31,394 bases of DNA, taken from IMG/VR virus record IMGVR_UViG_3300030060_001315, positions 1-31,394 of that record; one strand, given 5' to 3'. The notes under the pieces are model-generated. The model was not told where the DNA came from. It ran no database searches and worked only from the letters and a program-made list of their open reading frames with translations. This document shows positions 13,270 to 22,200 of this stretch, one piece after another. Position numbers and translations under genes: made by a program. How positions within the stretch are numbered: position 1 is the stretch's first letter; each line of letters opens with the position of its first letter. This stretch comes from a virus.

Positions 13270-15120
13270 TTAAATTGTTGATCGTCTATTTATATCAGCC
13301 ATTTGTGCTTGACTATCCGTTATTTCTGATTCTACTACAAACGCTTTTACAGGCTCAGGCTTAAATCCACCTAATGTAAATGCTCCTGTACTAGCAGGTT
13401 GCATAGGTGGAGGTGGAGGTGAAGTAGTATCTGTTGTAGCTGGACTTCCACCAGATAATATTTTACGTATTTGTACAGCAGAAAAGGCTCCTGCTAGACC
13501 TGCTTGTATAAATGGATACCCAGGTATAAACGCTGCAATAGGACTTTTTTGAGCTGTTGTAAATGCGTTCTGTACCCCTTCTATACCAGATATTGTTGTA
13601 GCTGTAACTGCTGCAGCCTTACCTATTGTAGATTCCTGTCCTGCGATTTCTCCTATTAAAGCTAAACTATCTTGTGTTATAGCTTTTTTAGCATCTGCTA
13701 CAGATTTTTCTAATGCTATTTTATCCGCTGCTTCTTTTTCTCTTTGTGCTTTTGTTTCTTCTTGTTCTTTCTCTCTTGCTTCTTTACGTTTTTCTATACC
13801 TTCATTAAATTTTTCAAGTTCTCTATCTACTATTTGATCGAATAAATCTGCTTGTTGTTTATCAAACTTTTCTTTAATTAACGCTTTTTGTTCTTCAAAG
13901 TTTTCAGCATCTTTTATAGCACGTAAAGCGTTTTTTCTGTCTTGTTCTATTTTCGCTTCTGCTCTTTTGTCATCGTCTTCTATTCTTAGTAACTCTATTT
14001 CTTGTTCTAATGTTCTTAATTGTTCTGCTTCTTGTTTTCTTTGTTGTTTTCTTTGTGATCTTCTTTGCCTACTACGTTGTCTACGTTTTTCATCGTCTTG
14101 TTCTTTTTTATTTTCTGCGTCTATTTCACTTTGTAAACTTGCTATTCTATCTTTTAAAGAAACTATATTATTTTTTATTTCATCTGAGTTATCACGTAAC
14201 GACTGCGTACTATTTTGTATAGCTTGTGCTTCTTCATCACTTTTATCTCCTAAATTTTCCAAATCGTCTGCGTTTTGTCTTAGCGCTGCAGAATTTTGAT
14301 CTAACTCTGAGTTACTGTTATTTAACTCATGTTGTAATCTAACTAAAGCCTTTTCTGATTCTGTATTAGCCTTAGCTAAATCATCTTGTAATCTTTGATT
14401 CCTTTTAAATTCATCATTCTGATCTGCTAACTCTCTATTTAGGTTTGCTTGTGCTTCTGCTACTCCATCTGTAGCTGTAGCCCAATCATACACCGCTTTT
14501 CCTATTGCTATCAAAGCTACTACTAAAGCACCGATACCAGTAGCTATAATAGCTAACTTTAAACCTTTCATAGCAACAGATGTAAGTTTTATAGCTCCTG
14601 TAAAAACTCCCTGTGCTGTAGCTGCTACACCTGTAGCTAATGCGCTTGCCTTTGTTACTACTATACCTACTTTTGATTGTGCTATAGCTAATTTTTCTGC
14701 TATAACTCTTTTAGCTGTTGTAGCCATTAATGCGGCTTCTGACATCATACGTACACCCATAGCTATAGAAATAGCCGCTTGTACTTTTACTTGTATCTTT
14801 TCTAATTGTTCGCTTTCACTACCTACAAGTGCTAAAGCTCCTTGAGCAACTGCAAAACCTCCAGCTATCCCCTCACCCATTTTCAAAAATGCTTCTGCTT
14901 TTTGTTGAGGTTCTAATCCTTCCATTTGTTTTTCAAGAGTTTTGATTTCACTACTAGCGTCTTGTATTGCTGTTGCTAACTTGTTAAAGTCTTCACTCCC
15001 TTTTTCTAAACCTTTTATTTCTTCCCGCGCTTGCGCTAATCCTTCTTCAAGCTCTCCTAATGTTTTTACTGACTTTGCTCCCCCTTTTAATATTAATTCT
15101 AATTCTACTTTTTCTGCCAT
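13270..15120 (-). CDS. Tail tape measure protein
   Basis: This 616-residue protein has a coiled-coil N terminus (about 1-75), a glycine- and alanine-rich hydrophobic zone (about 80-215, with strong segments near 85-100 and 188-210), and a long charged coiled coil (about 220-480). A hydrophobic segment and a Pro-rich linker (TDTTSPPPPPMQ) lie near the C terminus. This is the classic tape-measure layout that sets tail length and helps DNA cross the membrane. By the usual rule of about 0.15 nm per residue, the tail would be around 90 nm. It is followed directly by the protease gene, an unusual neighbour. Confidence 0.8.
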   Translation of the reverse strand: MAEKVELELILKGGAKSVKTLGELEEGLAQAREEIKGLEKGSEDFNKLATAIQDASSEIKTLEKQMEGLEPQQKAEAFLKMGEGIAGGFAVAQGALALVGSESEQLEKIQVKVQAAISIAMGVRMMSEAALMATTAKRVIAEKLAIAQSKVGIVVTKASALATGVAATAQGVFTGAIKLTSVAMKGLKLAIIATGIGALVVALIAIGKAVYDWATATDGVAEAQANLNRELADQNDEFKRNQRLQDDLAKANTESEKALVRLQHELNNSNSELDQNSAALRQNADDLENLGDKSDEEAQAIQNSTQSLRDNSDEIKNNIVSLKDRIASLQSEIDAENKKEQDDEKRRQRSRQRRSQRKQQRKQEAEQLRTLEQEIELLRIEDDDKRAEAKIEQDRKNALRAIKDAENFEEQKALIKEKFDKQQADLFDQIVDRELEKFNEGIEKRKEAREKEQEETKAQREKEAADKIALEKSVADAKKAITQDSLALIGEIAGQESTIGKAAAVTATTISGIEGVQNAFTTAQKSPIAAFIPGYPFIQAGLAGAFSAVQIRKILSGGSPATTDTTSPPPPPMQPASTGAFTLGGFKPEPVKAFVVESEITDSQAQMADINRRSTI

Positions 15121-15123
15121 ATC

Positions 15124-15969
15124 TTAAAATGTTGCTGCTATTGTTCTATTTATATGTAATTTTACTACTGCATGCCATTGACAATTTACGTTGTTTTGTC
15201 CTGTTATCTGTATTTTTAGTGTATATGCTGTGCTTGTATCTATTGTTTGAGTTCCTAAACTTCCTGTTCTACCTAACAACCTGCTAATTTTTGCGTTGTG
15301 TGTCATTGTTCCATCATTAGCTGTTCTTATAGTACCATGATATTCGTATGTTTCATAATCACCAGGTGTTCCACTACTACCCCCTGACACTAATCCACTT
15401 AACCAAATCTCATATGTCGTTACACTATTAGCTGGTAACAATATTTCGTTTTGTAAAACGTCGTTACCTTCTATATACAAATCTACGTCCGATGTACTCG
15501 TTGTTTTACCTGAAACTTGTAAAACAGAATATTGTGTTAATCCTGGAGTACCTGTGTTATAACTACCCCCACCTATTGCAAACTCATTATCATGTGTAAT
15601 TTTACCCTGTGAACCTAAAATTAAACAATTTTTTTTCTCATGATCTATAAGGTTCTTTTCTCCTACTACAAGAACATTATTATTTTTTTGTAATAACTGA
15701 TTATCACTACCTATTAATATAGTATTTTGAGACTTAGATGTTTTGTTATTATTACCTAATAATTGTGCACTTGTCAAATCTGTATTTCTTTGTATATCAA
15801 AATCTACACTATAAGATTGACATATACCTAATTGTTTATTGTATTTATATCCGTAAGCTTCACAAGCTATCTGATTTGCTTGTTGTGCTTTTGTTCCATC
15901 TGTAAATATAACTTCTCCATTAATATCTACCTTTAGAGGTTTTATGTCAAATCCTTTTTTAAAATTCAT
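15124..15969 (-). CDS. Tail fibre with YadA-like beta-roll repeats
   Basis: This protein has 281 residues. The N terminus 'QQANQIACEAYGYKYNKQLG' with C36 and C50 is a small attachment-like module. Residues about 82-138 contain four repeats of 14-16 residues with the pattern N-x-v-L-i-G-x-x-N ('NTILIGSDNQ', 'NNVLVVGEKN', 'NCLILGSQGK', 'NEFAIGGGSY'). This is the left-handed beta-roll of trimeric YadA-like heads. The C-terminal domain (about 145-281) is beta-rich and probably caps the fibre. It is a good candidate for a receptor-binding fibre, placed between tape measure and baseplate genes. Confidence 0.65.
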   Translation of the reverse strand: MNFKKGFDIKPLKVDINGEVIFTDGTKAQQANQIACEAYGYKYNKQLGICQSYSVDFDIQRNTDLTSAQLLGNNNKTSKSQNTILIGSDNQLLQKNNNVLVVGEKNLIDHEKKNCLILGSQGKITHDNEFAIGGGSYNTGTPGLTQYSVLQVSGKTTSTSDVDLYIEGNDVLQNEILLPANSVTTYEIWLSGLVSGGSSGTPGDYETYEYHGTIRTANDGTMTHNAKISRLLGRTGSLGTQTIDTSTAYTLKIQITGQNNVNCQWHAVVKLHINRTIAATF

Positions 15970-18704
15970 TATCCTATTAATATAAATTCTACACTACTTA
16001 ACTCATAAGGTTTGTAGTTTATTTTATTTACTCTATATTCCCTATTCTTAATTCTAATCTTATAATAAAACTCAAAGTTTTCTATGTCTGCCGGTGTTAA
16101 GTATAGCTGCATATTTACAACTCTTGTATCCGGATTATATAATTCATCATAATAATTAAACCAATATAAATTATACAAATTATCTACTGGTGTGTTTCCT
16201 ATACTACCTATAAGTCCTATTGTTTCAAAATTGTAATCTTTTGTGCTGTTTGTAGTAGGGATTTCTGTCAAGTGTGAGAATTGTAAAAAATTAGTCCTAG
16301 TTTGTTCTGTTTGTCCGTTTTGTGCTGGAAGTTTTATACCTCCTACGTCTATACTTTTTTGTCCTATGTTATACAGTATTCTTGGTGTGTTTTCATACGA
16401 CAAAAACTCTCCTTCCTTTTCTTCGTTTATAATAGGTATAGTTAAGTCTAAACTAAATTGACTTGCGTATGGTCTTATATATGTAGCACTAAATAATGGT
16501 GTTTCAATTTTTTCTTCTCCTTCTAATATTGTAAAATCGATATTTTCTCTTTCTGCCTGTCCATAATCTAATTGTGTTGTTTCTTTATAAACTCCAAGAT
16601 CATAATCTTTTTTATCATTTTTATATCTAACTTTAACATTCTTTTTTAATGTAAGAGGTTTAGTTTTGTGTTCTGTAATATCTACCTTACTTGTCCAATC
16701 AAGTGTTTTATGTGTTATATATTGACTACTTCCTGTTATATACACATCTTCATACGGTTCTATAATTATATTAGTTTGATTATCCTTATCCTGCATAAAT
16801 ATAAGGTTAAACATTGTACTAATACTTTTTATAAAATCCCACTGTTTATGCTTACCTCTTATTGTTTGTAATATAGAGTTAGTTATTATAGCGTCCTGTT
16901 GATGTTGTATAAATATACTACCCCCAGGATTGTTACCTTGTCCAAAGTTTGTAGTATCTAAAGTCCCTCCTGGTAAGGTATAATCTGCTGCAACGGCACT
17001 TTTAAATTGTGGTTCTAAAGTATCTCCAGCATCTAATATTCTTTGAAAGAAACCTGTATAATTTACAATTCCTGTAAATGTTTGTGTGCTTAAATCTATT
17101 TCTTCTTTTACATTTCCGCTACTATCCTTCCAGCACCATCTAAAACTAAATGAACCAGATGAGCTAGAAAAACCGTTTATAGGATAGTCATATGATATAT
17201 ATATAATAGTACCTGCTCCAGAAGCAGTTAATTTGTGATTTGTATTACTCCAAAAACTTGGATTACCTCCTGTATTAATATTTAAAATAGATCCCCAAAC
17301 TTTAGTAGCTATATTTGTATAACTTGTTGTTGTATTTTGAGATGTATAATTATATGCATTATATTGTGAGTTTCCTACTACTTGCGGTATTTGTTTTCCA
17401 AAGTTAAAATCCATATATAACTCTGTAAAGTCTGTACTGTTTAAAAAATCAGATTGATAAGTAAAACCTGACTCATTCATAATTCGATCAAATAGATATT
17501 TACAATTTACAAATGGTCTATAAAAATCTTGTAATCTACTTAGTACTACATTACCTCCGCTTATTTGACTATTACCATTCCATTTTACTGCAGGGTATTT
17601 TATAGTTTCTGAGGTACGATAACCAGACGTACTAGCTTTTAGGTATGTTACACCTGTTGCTGTTTCTGTAGCAACTATATTAGTTTTTACATACTCATGT
17701 TCTAACTCAGTTAAATCTATCTCATCAAACTTTCTATTTTTTAATGTATCTGCAAGTGTTATTGTATCCCCGAATAAATTTACATTGTAACTTATCTCTC
17801 CTTCTTTGTTTACTATGTCTATAAGTTTCAAATGTCCGTCAAATATAGTATAACCATTTTCTTTTAATATAGCCTTTGTACGCTTGTAAGGATGAAAACT
17901 AAATACGTCATCTTTTACACTTTTTGTTACATCAAATAAACTTGTAAATATTTTATTATTTCGTTTTGTTGCTGGTAATTTAAAAGGTTTACTAAAACTT
18001 TGTTTCTTCTCATGTATGTTTTTGAAATCATCTACACTTAAATTTAACGGTATATAACTTTCTTCATATAGATCACAAATAACTTGTCCGTCTTTAAATA
18101 TATCTACTGTAGGTGCTGTACTTACATTTTCTCTAATAGATATTTCGTTTATTTCTAAATTAGTATCATCATTATTAAAATATGTTAATACAAAAACCAT
18201 TGTAGAATTTGTAGCTGTAAATGTAAGTGTGTGTGTTCCTATTGCAGAAGATAGAGTAACGCCATTTTTTATAGTATCAAATGTTACACCACTAACTGTA
18301 TAACTACCTACTGTTCCTATTATAGTAATACCACCTGTTGTTAATCTTGTTATTTGAATATCATAACTTGCACCTACTTGTAAATTGTCTATTTTTTGAA
18401 AACAACCTGACGCTCCTAAACTACCACTTGGAGGACTGTCAATAGTTAATTTACCAGAACTTATTGTTGGTACATTTGTTGTTCCAAAACTTCCTCCGGT
18501 ACTATTAAATTTAGTCCACATATTAAAAGGTAGTGTTGCTTCTAATGCGTCTAACGGCATACTACTAGGATTTGTTACAGTTTGTGTTATAGACGCTACA
18601 GATCCAAAACTAAAATTTGAAACATATTGATTAAATACAGGTTGTGATATAACACTATATTGACCTTCAAAGTTTTGCGGGTATAGGATTAATTGTACAC
18701 TCAT
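15969..18704 (-). CDS. Large tail / baseplate hub protein with carbohydrate-binding-like insert
   Basis: This protein has 911 residues. It opens with 'MSVQLILYPQNFEGQYS', as in long tail proteins of Bacteroidota phages. A galactose-binding-like beta-sandwich follows (about 60-192: 'LTIDSPPSGSLGASGCFQKI', 'YDIQITRLTTG', 'IGTHTLTFTATNSTMVFVL'). After 'DFKNIHEKKQSFSKPFKLPA' (about 225-245) comes a hub-like region with 'KQWDFIKSISTMFNLIFMQD', and the end is 'YRVNKINYKPYELSSVEFIL'. It likely forms the tail tip or baseplate hub and presents a sugar-binding domain. Its ends share bases with both neighbours (TAATG-type). Confidence 0.65.
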   Translation of the reverse strand: MSVQLILYPQNFEGQYSVISQPVFNQYVSNFSFGSVASITQTVTNPSSMPLDALEATLPFNMWTKFNSTGGSFGTTNVPTISSGKLTIDSPPSGSLGASGCFQKIDNLQVGASYDIQITRLTTGGITIIGTVGSYTVSGVTFDTIKNGVTLSSAIGTHTLTFTATNSTMVFVLTYFNNDDTNLEINEISIRENVSTAPTVDIFKDGQVICDLYEESYIPLNLSVDDFKNIHEKKQSFSKPFKLPATKRNNKIFTSLFDVTKSVKDDVFSFHPYKRTKAILKENGYTIFDGHLKLIDIVNKEGEISYNVNLFGDTITLADTLKNRKFDEIDLTELEHEYVKTNIVATETATGVTYLKASTSGYRTSETIKYPAVKWNGNSQISGGNVVLSRLQDFYRPFVNCKYLFDRIMNESGFTYQSDFLNSTDFTELYMDFNFGKQIPQVVGNSQYNAYNYTSQNTTTSYTNIATKVWGSILNINTGGNPSFWSNTNHKLTASGAGTIIYISYDYPINGFSSSSGSFSFRWCWKDSSGNVKEEIDLSTQTFTGIVNYTGFFQRILDAGDTLEPQFKSAVAADYTLPGGTLDTTNFGQGNNPGGSIFIQHQQDAIITNSILQTIRGKHKQWDFIKSISTMFNLIFMQDKDNQTNIIIEPYEDVYITGSSQYITHKTLDWTSKVDITEHKTKPLTLKKNVKVRYKNDKKDYDLGVYKETTQLDYGQAERENIDFTILEGEEKIETPLFSATYIRPYASQFSLDLTIPIINEEKEGEFLSYENTPRILYNIGQKSIDVGGIKLPAQNGQTEQTRTNFLQFSHLTEIPTTNSTKDYNFETIGLIGSIGNTPVDNLYNLYWFNYYDELYNPDTRVVNMQLYLTPADIENFEFYYKIRIKNREYRVNKINYKPYELSSVEFILIG

Positions 18705-20158
18705 TACATTAATTGACTTTTCTTTGTTTTATCTACTTCTATATTAAAAGTATATTGTATTAGTCTGTCATTTGCTTTAGTTTTTCTAGTATGACTACTG
18801 TCTGTTATTCTAGCTGGTCTTATATACTTTCGAAGATAACCTTCATTTGCATTGTCTGTAGATCGTTGTTCTAATATATATACATCATTACTATTAAATA
18901 ATTCTTCTAACCAAATAGCGTCCTCTTCTGTAATAAAATCTGTATTTAACACTATACTTTCTGTTGTATTGTTAGTAAAGTATTTCTTACCGCCTAAGTG
19001 CCCGTCCGGTCTAAACCTACTCCCGTTCCACGATCCTGATATTTGAGTGTATGATTTTCTGTCTGTATTAAAAGTCTTTACAGATTTTTTAGTAAAATTA
19101 TAATAATCCCAACCACCGAATTTATTTAACCACGTTAGACGTATTGTTTCGTAGTTCTTACAGTCTTCTTCTTGATTATAAAATTCGTATATTTGACTTA
19201 TTGCTGTTCCTGTACTATCAAATGCTTGTACTGTGTAGTAATCCCAGTTAGTAGGTATTGTTATACCTGCACCTCGCATATTACCTATACCTATACCTGC
19301 AAATTGAAACTTTGTATTACTATCATTCATATAACCTGCATGTCCTCCATTTGCGGCTTGTATACTATTTGTAATTAAAGATCCTGTTGTAGCTCCATTA
19401 TAATAAAATTGTATCTCTAATTGTTTTACGCTAGGATGTGTTGCACTAGCTGTACCTACTACAAAATCATAATTGTATTGACTAAAATAAGGCATTGTTA
19501 AATAGTCATTATCTCTTAAATATTGTTTTACTGGAGCATTAGTAGCAAATTTGTCTGTATTACTATTCATAATAAAACCTGCTTGATCTATATGATAACC
19601 GAAATTACCTGTACTACCATCAAGGTTAATTACATCTGTATCATATAACACTCCGTTATATAGTATTTTTATATCTGCATCTACATTAGAATTATATTGT
19701 TTAGAAACACTACCTGTTGCACTATCTGACGCTTCTACATTAAATCTAACTTTAAAAAATCTTACAGAATTTCTATTAGTACTAAACCTATCTATTTGAT
19801 GTATGTTATGAGGTTTTATTTCTGAGAATTGTACACCGTTATATTTAGATTTGTGTATGTCATTTGTATTATGTACAACGCCTCCTAAGTAATCCGCACT
19901 AACATAATTTTGTAGTAAAGGACTTAGATCAAACATTCCGTATCCTTCTCCATTAGGAGATACTTTTAAAACTGCAACTCTATTTTCTGCGTTTGTAATA
20001 TTAGCTGTTTTTTTACTTACAAATACTTCAGCTGTATATTTTATTTTAAATTTACCTGTACTTGGATTAATAGTAACAGAATCATACATTGTATATATAA
20101 TATTACTATTTGCTGGTATTAATCTATATTTAGGTTGTTGTTGTATAACTAAACTCAT
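18704..20158 (-). CDS. Tail / baseplate protein
   Basis: This 484-residue, beta-rich protein has recognisable parts: an N-terminal domain ('YRLIPANSNIIYTMYDS'), 'GYGMFDLSPLLQNYVSADY', then 'RLTWLNKFGGWDYYNFTKKS' (about 340-360) and 'DAIWLEELFNSNDVYILEQ'. The 'W-LNKFGGWDYY' motif is a hallmark of a tail family common in Bacteroidota phages. It is upstream of the hub and overlaps the HK97 gp10-like gene by four bases. It probably acts as a distal tail or baseplate wedge. No enzymatic motif is seen. Confidence 0.6.
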   Translation of the reverse strand: MSLVIQQQPKYRLIPANSNIIYTMYDSVTINPSTGKFKIKYTAEVFVSKKTANITNAENRVAVLKVSPNGEGYGMFDLSPLLQNYVSADYLGGVVHNTNDIHKSKYNGVQFSEIKPHNIHQIDRFSTNRNSVRFFKVRFNVEASDSATGSVSKQYNSNVDADIKILYNGVLYDTDVINLDGSTGNFGYHIDQAGFIMNSNTDKFATNAPVKQYLRDNDYLTMPYFSQYNYDFVVGTASATHPSVKQLEIQFYYNGATTGSLITNSIQAANGGHAGYMNDSNTKFQFAGIGIGNMRGAGITIPTNWDYYTVQAFDSTGTAISQIYEFYNQEEDCKNYETIRLTWLNKFGGWDYYNFTKKSVKTFNTDRKSYTQISGSWNGSRFRPDGHLGGKKYFTNNTTESIVLNTDFITEEDAIWLEELFNSNDVYILEQRSTDNANEGYLRKYIRPARITDSSHTRKTKANDRLIQYTFNIEVDKTKKSQLM

Positions 20159-20709
20159 AATATTTTTTGTATATTTTTACTAATGTCTTTTCCAAAATTC
20201 TTTTCTAATTCCTTTTGAAACTTTTTAAAACTCATTGATAGCGGTTTTGTGTAATAACTTGCTGCTCTTATTCCTTTTTTCTTTACGCTTTCTGCTATAG
20301 CAAATCCAAGACTTTTGTCTGTAATAAATCTGCCGTCTTTACCTCTACCCTTTAATCCTTTCCTCTTTGCGTAATTTCTAAATGTACCTGTTGCGTTTTC
20401 TAATCCTTTTAGATTACTTGTAGATCTATACTTAAACGGACTAGGTTTTCTGTTTCCCTTTTCATCTATGTAAGACCTACGGCTTCTTGTTCCGGAAACT
20501 CCTTTCGCAATATACTTACCATGCTCAGCGGATAAAAATTCTAATGTAATACCTTTAACTGTATTTTGTACTTTGTACTTTAACGAGTTTGTCAATCCTC
20601 CGGTATCATTCCTCCGCTTTAAGATACTTTTAGCTTGTCTAACTATATAACCCCCATAACTGTTTAAATACTTCTCTAAGCTCGTAAAATCTAATCCGAA
20701 TAAAGCCAT
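20155..20709 (-). CDS. HK97 gp10-like tail completion protein
   Basis: This 184-residue basic protein has the pattern of HK97 gp10-family neck/tail proteins: 'GGYIVRQAKSILKRRNDTGG', 'LTNSLKYKV', 'HGKYIAKGVSGTRSRRS', then a Lys/Arg-rich central part and 'RAASYYTKPLSMSFKKF'. These proteins help join tail and head. The central region is unusually basic (many K and R) and may contact DNA or a charged partner. It overlaps the tail protein downstream by four bases and the small beta protein upstream by one. Confidence 0.6.
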   Translation of the reverse strand: MALFGLDFTSLEKYLNSYGGYIVRQAKSILKRRNDTGGLTNSLKYKVQNTVKGITLEFLSAEHGKYIAKGVSGTRSRRSYIDEKGNRKPSPFKYRSTSNLKGLENATGTFRNYAKRKGLKGRGKDGRFITDKSLGFAIAESVKKKGIRAASYYTKPLSMSFKKFQKELEKNFGKDISKNIQKIL

Positions 20710-21164
20710 TATACGCTCGCTATAAATAATTCTACTTGTACATTAGATGAACTAACCGGTTGTACTTCAATAGCTGACATATCATTTGTCATACTTGCCA
20801 TCGCTGGATCTCCATCCGCTTCTGCTACCGCTACATCTTCTCCATGAAATAATATATGACTAGCTCCAGGAGTAAGTCTTACTTGATAGTTTGTAGAACT
20901 TGTAGTTATTATACCTACTATTAATTCTGTTGTATCATCTAAGTTAGTTACCCTTATATACCTTACATCATTCAAATCTATTGCACTTTCACTACCATGG
21001 TTAGATGTTGCAAACTCTGCTATTGTAGTAATATTAGAATGTGCTGCTGTTAGTGTTCTTTCTAAAGTATTATTTATACCTGTTGTAGTAAGTGTATTTG
21101 TAGAACCTCTGTCTGATCCATTAATAACTACACTTTCTGTAATTGTTGTTGTTAAATCTGCCAT
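20709..21164 (-). CDS. Small beta-rich virion protein
   Basis: This protein has 151 residues and is Thr/Ser-rich. Segments such as 'DVRYIRVTNLDDTTELIVGI' and 'YQVRLTPGASHILFHGEDV' point to a compact beta-sandwich. The pattern 'YIRVTNLD' occurs in small structural proteins of other Bacteroidota siphophages. Possible roles are decoration of head or tail. It sits between the small conserved-domain gene and the gp10-like gene with one-base overlaps, so it is made in step with them. Confidence 0.55.
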   Translation of the reverse strand: MADLTTTITESVVINGSDRGSTNTLTTTGINNTLERTLTAAHSNITTIAEFATSNHGSESAIDLNDVRYIRVTNLDDTTELIVGIITTSSTNYQVRLTPGASHILFHGEDVAVAEADGDPAMASMTNDMSAIEVQPVSSSNVQVELFIASV

Positions 21165-21514
21165 TATTTTTTATCTATTTGTTTTAATTTACTTATTGCC
21201 CAGTTTATACCACTAGAACCACCCCAAGCATCCCACATCAAACCCCCGCAACCTTCTGAGTATGGAACATCTTTATTTTGTTGGTGTCTTTTAAATGAAG
21301 CCATGCGAGCGATCGTATCTCTTGAGATGTTTTCTCTTCTTGCTAATTGGCCTGCTCTTGTCCACCCCACACGAGTTCCACAAGAACTTCCGTTTTCCTC
21401 TTTCCATTTTATAGCACGTTTAGCATTGTTAGTAGCTGCCTTGGGATAGTCGTTGTAGCTTTCTAAGTCTATACTTATCTTATCTAATTTTTCTAATAAT
21501 TCGTTATAATCCAT
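21164..21514 (-). CDS. Conserved phage domain (NNAKRALKW / CGGLMWDAWGG type)
   Basis: This is a 116-residue, single-domain protein. The core reads 'YPKAATNNAKRAIKWKEENG', 'CGTRVGWTRAGQLARRENIS', 'TIARMASFKRHQQNK' and 'CGGLMWDAWGGSSGINWAIS'. The same domain is found in other phages, often as a C-terminal part of portal- or XkdF-type head proteins; here it is a separate gene. The helical basic core may bind nucleic acid. Two conserved Cys (CGT, CGG) could pair or bind metal. Biochemical function is unknown. Confidence 0.6.
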   Translation of the reverse strand: MDYNELLEKLDKISIDLESYNDYPKAATNNAKRAIKWKEENGSSCGTRVGWTRAGQLARRENISRDTIARMASFKRHQQNKDVPYSEGCGGLMWDAWGGSSGINWAISKLKQIDKK

Positions 21515-21530
21515 AAGTTATTTTTTATTG

Positions 21531-22040
21531 TTATTTTACACATATCGTAGTATTGTCTATTGGTATATTACAAGTATTTAACTCATTCTCTACTATAACT
21601 CCTATATTCATAACCCAACCCGCAACCGCATTGTCAAATCTTTCTGTAAAAGGTTCGCATGTAAAATCGTTATTTATAAAATATCTTGCCTCTTCTCCAG
21701 CCTCTGTGTTGTAATGATATAATATCTCTCCGTTCTTTAACAAAGCTATAATATCGTTTTGTATTTCTAACATATCTGATAATACTTCCTGTTCATTACT
21801 ATTATCTTCATTTACTAAGTCCATTACAAATAATTGATAGTTAAATTGTCTTTGTCCTTGTGTAATATCTACTGATACAGGATTAATATGTAATAAAGGA
21901 AATAAAGTATTTTTGTCTAGATCAATATCCCACAAATCTCCTGTTGTTGTTGTATTTATTTGTAAGTGTTGTTGTCCTAAACAAACTAATGTATCTACTA
22001 CATTATTATATGTTTTATATCTTATTGAATCTACGCTCAT
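21531..22040 (-). CDS. Tail terminator / neck protein candidate
   Basis: This protein has 169 residues. 'TLFPLLHINPVSVDITQGQR', 'NYQLFVMDLVNEDNSNEQEV', 'LSDMLEIQNDIIALLKNGE' and 'FTERFDNAVAGWVMNIGVIV' form an alpha/beta fold like the tail-terminator proteins of long-tailed phages. The start lies 26 bases inside the -1 frameshift extension of the chaperone-like gene. Together with the gp10-like gene it makes the expected head-tail joining set. Sequence similarity to known terminators is only suggestive. Confidence 0.5.
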   Translation of the reverse strand: MSVDSIRYKTYNNVVDTLVCLGQQHLQINTTTTGDLWDIDLDKNTLFPLLHINPVSVDITQGQRQFNYQLFVMDLVNEDNSNEQEVLSDMLEIQNDIIALLKNGEILYHYNTEAGEEARYFINNDFTCEPFTERFDNAVAGWVMNIGVIVENELNTCNIPIDNTTICVK

Positions 22041-22200
22041 CTTCTATTTTTTGATTTAAGTCTTTTTTATAAGCTAAAAATGTAAGTGCTTCATATACAG
22101 GCGTTTTAGTCACCTTATTTATATTTAATATATTTTCATTTGCTAACATATATATTGTATTATACCACCCCCACTTTGTATCTATTGTTTCTCCAAATTG
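22015..22200 (-). CDS. -1 frame extension of the chaperone-like gene
   Basis: The minus-strand frame one base back from the upstream gene stays open past its TAG (22182-22184) for about 61 codons. It encodes 'QFGETIDTKWGWYNTIYMLA', 'NENILNINKVTKTPVYEALT' and 'FLAYKKDLNQKIEDERRF'. The W-G-W-Y ... L-A ... I-N-K-V-T ... P-V-Y-E-A-L pattern resembles C-terminal parts of tail-chaperone-like proteins of Bacteroidota phages, so it looks like real coding sequence. The fusion would have about 263 residues. Independent translation from an inner ATG (44 codons) is the alternative. Confidence 0.6.
   Translation of the reverse strand, partial: QFGETIDTKWGWYNTIYMLANENILNINKVTKTPVYEALTFLAYKKDLNQKIEDERRFNKI

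Noticed and set aside
20155-20709. Basic 184-aa protein as a histone-like DNA-binding protein
   Set aside because: The overall pattern and the position in the tail cluster fit HK97 gp10-like completion proteins better.
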